From assembly GCF_005491205.1 (NCBI RefSeq), contig NZ_CP028035.1, forward strand, positions 3,224,001 to 3,288,000: 64,000 bases of DNA. The letters are read 5' to 3'. Under the pieces are notes generated by a model. The model made no database searches and was not told where the DNA came from. It saw only the letters and a list, made by a program, of their open reading frames with translations. The stretch's first letter is position 1. Each line of letters opens with the position of its first letter. The position numbers and the translations under genes were made by a program. Below, piece after piece: positions 62,572-64,000 of this stretch. The DNA comes from Nissabacter sp. SGAir0207. GTDB lineage: Bacteria; Pseudomonadota; Gammaproteobacteria; Enterobacterales; Enterobacteriaceae.

Positions 62572-64000
62572 TTATTTTTTGTCTTTAACTTCTTCGAACT
62601 CAGCATCAACCACGTCGTCATCTTTCTTCGCGCCGTCGGTTGCCTGGCCTTCCGCTGCGCCAGCCTGGGCTTGCGCCATCTCAACCAGCTTGCCGGAAAC
62701 CTGTGCCAGCGCCTGCATTTTCGCTTCGATGTCGGCTTTGTCTTCGCCTTTCAGCGCCGCTTCCAGATCTTTCAGCGCAGATTCGATCGGCGCTTTGTCG
62801 TCAGCGGAGAGCTTGTCACCGGCTTCATCCAGCTGCTTGCGGGTGCTGTGCAGCAGGTGGTCACCCTGGTTGCGGGTCTGAACCAGCTCTTCGAACTTAC
62901 GGTCAGACTCGGCGTTGGCTTCCGCCTCACGCACCATTTTCTGCACTTCTTCATCGCTCAGGCCAGAAGAGGCTTTGATGGTGATCTTCTGCTCGCGGCC
63001 GCTGTTTTTGTCTTTCGCGGAGACGTGCAGGATACCATCGGCGTCGATGTCGAAGGTCACTTCGATCTGCGGCATACCGCGCGGTGCCGGCTGGATGCCG
63101 TCCAGGTTGAACTGGCCGAGGGACTTGTTGTCCGCCGAACGCTTACGCTCACCCTGCAGCACATGGATGGTCACGGCGGCTTGGTTGTCTTCCGCGGTGG
63201 AGAACACCTGGCTGTGCTTGGTCGGGATGGTGGTGTTCTTGCTGATCAGCGAGGTCATCACGCCACCCATGGTTTCGATACCCAGGGAGAGCGGGGTGAC
63301 GTCCAGCAGCAGGACGTCTTTCACGTCACCTGCCAGCACGCCGCCCTGAACCGCTGCACCGATCGCTACCGCTTCGTCCGGGTTCACGTCTTTACGCGGC
63401 TCTTTGCCGAAGAACTCAGCCACTTTCTTCTGTACCATCGGCATACGGGTCTGACCGCCTACCAGGATCACGTCATTGATCTCGGAGACAGAGAGGCCAG
63501 CGTCCTGCAGTGCCACTTTCAGCGGCTCGATGGAGCGGGCAACCAGATCTTCTACCAGCGACTCCAGCTTAGCGCGGGTCACTTTGATGTTCATGTGTTT
63601 CGGACCGGTGGCGTCTGCGGTGATGTACGGCAGGTTCACGTCGGTCTGCTGGGCAGAGGAAAGCTCGATCTTCGCCTTCTCAGCGGCCTCTTTCAGGCGC
63701 TGCATTGCCAGCGGGTCGTTGCGCAGGTCAATGCCCTGCTCTTTCTTGAACTCGTCCACCAGATAGTTGATCAGGCGGCTGTCGAAGTCTTCACCACCCA
63801 GGTGGGTGTCACCGTTGGTAGCCAGTACTTCGAAGGTTTTTTCGCCGTCAACTTCATCGATCTCGATGATGGAGATATCGAAGGTACCGCCACCCAGGTC
63901 ATAGACCGCGATGGTGCGGTTGCCGATGCCTTTGTCCATGCCGTAAGCCAGCGCAGCGGCGGTCGGTTCGTTGATGATACGTTTCACTTCCAGACCCGCG
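62572..64000 (-). CDS. dnaK: DnaK, Hsp70 chaperone (C-terminal part)
   Basis: About 476 residues of DnaK; the frame stays open to the right window edge, where it reads [20 protein letters not shown], so roughly the first 160 residues (start of the ATPase domain) are missing. Visible: ATPase motifs [13 protein letters not shown] and [13 protein letters not shown], linker [14 protein letters not shown], the substrate-binding domain and the lid ending in a conserved acidic EEVKDKK tail. First gene of the heat-shock operon dnaK-dnaJ; its sigma-32 promoter is outside the window. Confidence 0.98.
   Translation of the reverse strand, partial: AGLEVKRIINEPTAAALAYGMDKGIGNRTIAVYDLGGGTFDISIIEIDEVDGEKTFEVLATNGDTHLGGEDFDSRLINYLVDEFKKEQGIDLRNDPLAMQRLKEAAEKAKIELSSAQQTDVNLPYITADATGPKHMNIKVTRAKLESLVEDLVARSIEPLKVALQDAGLSVSEINDVILVGGQTRMPMVQKKVAEFFGKEPRKDVNPDEAVAIGAAVQGGVLAGDVKDVLLLDVTPLSLGIETMGGVMTSLISKNTTIPTKHSQVFSTAEDNQAAVTIHVLQGERKRSADNKSLGQFNLDGIQPAPRGMPQIEVTFDIDADGILHVSAKDKNSGREQKITIKASSGLSDEEVQKMVREAEANAESDRKFEELVQTRNQGDHLLHSTRKQLDEAGDKLSADDKAPIESALKDLEAALKGEDKADIEAKMQALAQVSGKLVEMAQAQAGAAEGQATDGAKKDDDVVDAEFEEVKDKK

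Overview
The window is a chromosomal segment of a GC-rich member of the Enterobacterales. The evidence is conserved gene order: thiPQ-yabI-polB-rapA-rluA, djlA/lptD-surA-pdxA-rsmA-apaG-apaH, folA, carAB, dapB, and ispH-fkpB-lspA-ileS-ribF/rpsT-nhaRA-dnaJ-dnaK appear in nearly the order known from Escherichia, Yersinia and Serratia, with close protein similarity (the PdxA start, for example, resembles the Yersinia protein as I recall it). The species cannot be named from the sequence alone.

Layout. 1-8.6 kb: end of the thiamine transporter, DedA protein YabI, SOS polymerase PolB, RapA and RluA. 8.8-10.1 kb: an extra Gfo/Idh/MocA oxidoreductase. 10.1-20.5 kb: DjlA, the outer-membrane biogenesis and vitamin B6 operon lptD to apaH, then a PhoX-type phosphatase with a candidate Pho box, then folA. 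20.8-26.4 kb: a LysE/RhtB exporter, yjiH-yjiG-iadA, and the K+ efflux pair kefF-kefC. 26.5-31.6 kb: a complete arginine deiminase operon (arcA-arcC-arcB, a YfcC-type transporter, and an ArgR paralogue whose usual arginine-contacting Asp pair is Ser-Ser). 32.2-36.6 kb: carAB with conserved ARG boxes. 37.5-51.3 kb: an accessory sugar region built around the housekeeping gene dapB. 51.6-64 kb: an SMP-30 family protein, then the ispH-ribF block, rpsT, nhaR-nhaA, dnaJ and the 3' two-thirds of dnaK.

The most interesting part is the sugar region around dapB. It holds two unrelated PTS transporters (a fructose-type EIIABC and a mannose-type EIIA/B/C/D), a GH38 alpha-mannosidase like MngB, a class I mannose-6-phosphate isomerase with an extra N-terminal domain, three cupin (GPI-type) isomerase homologues and a LacI/MalI-type repressor gene. 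Six copies of a palindrome close to GGTTAATCGATTAACC lie in front of these units. The two PTS promoters have identical geometry: CRP site, then 55.5 bp centre-to-centre to a 17-bp operator, then 31.5 bp to a 16-bp operator. This indicates one co-regulated, catabolite-controlled regulon for a mannose-containing compound, split in two by dapB; the exact substrate is unknown. No tRNA, rRNA, CRISPR array or insertion sequence was seen.
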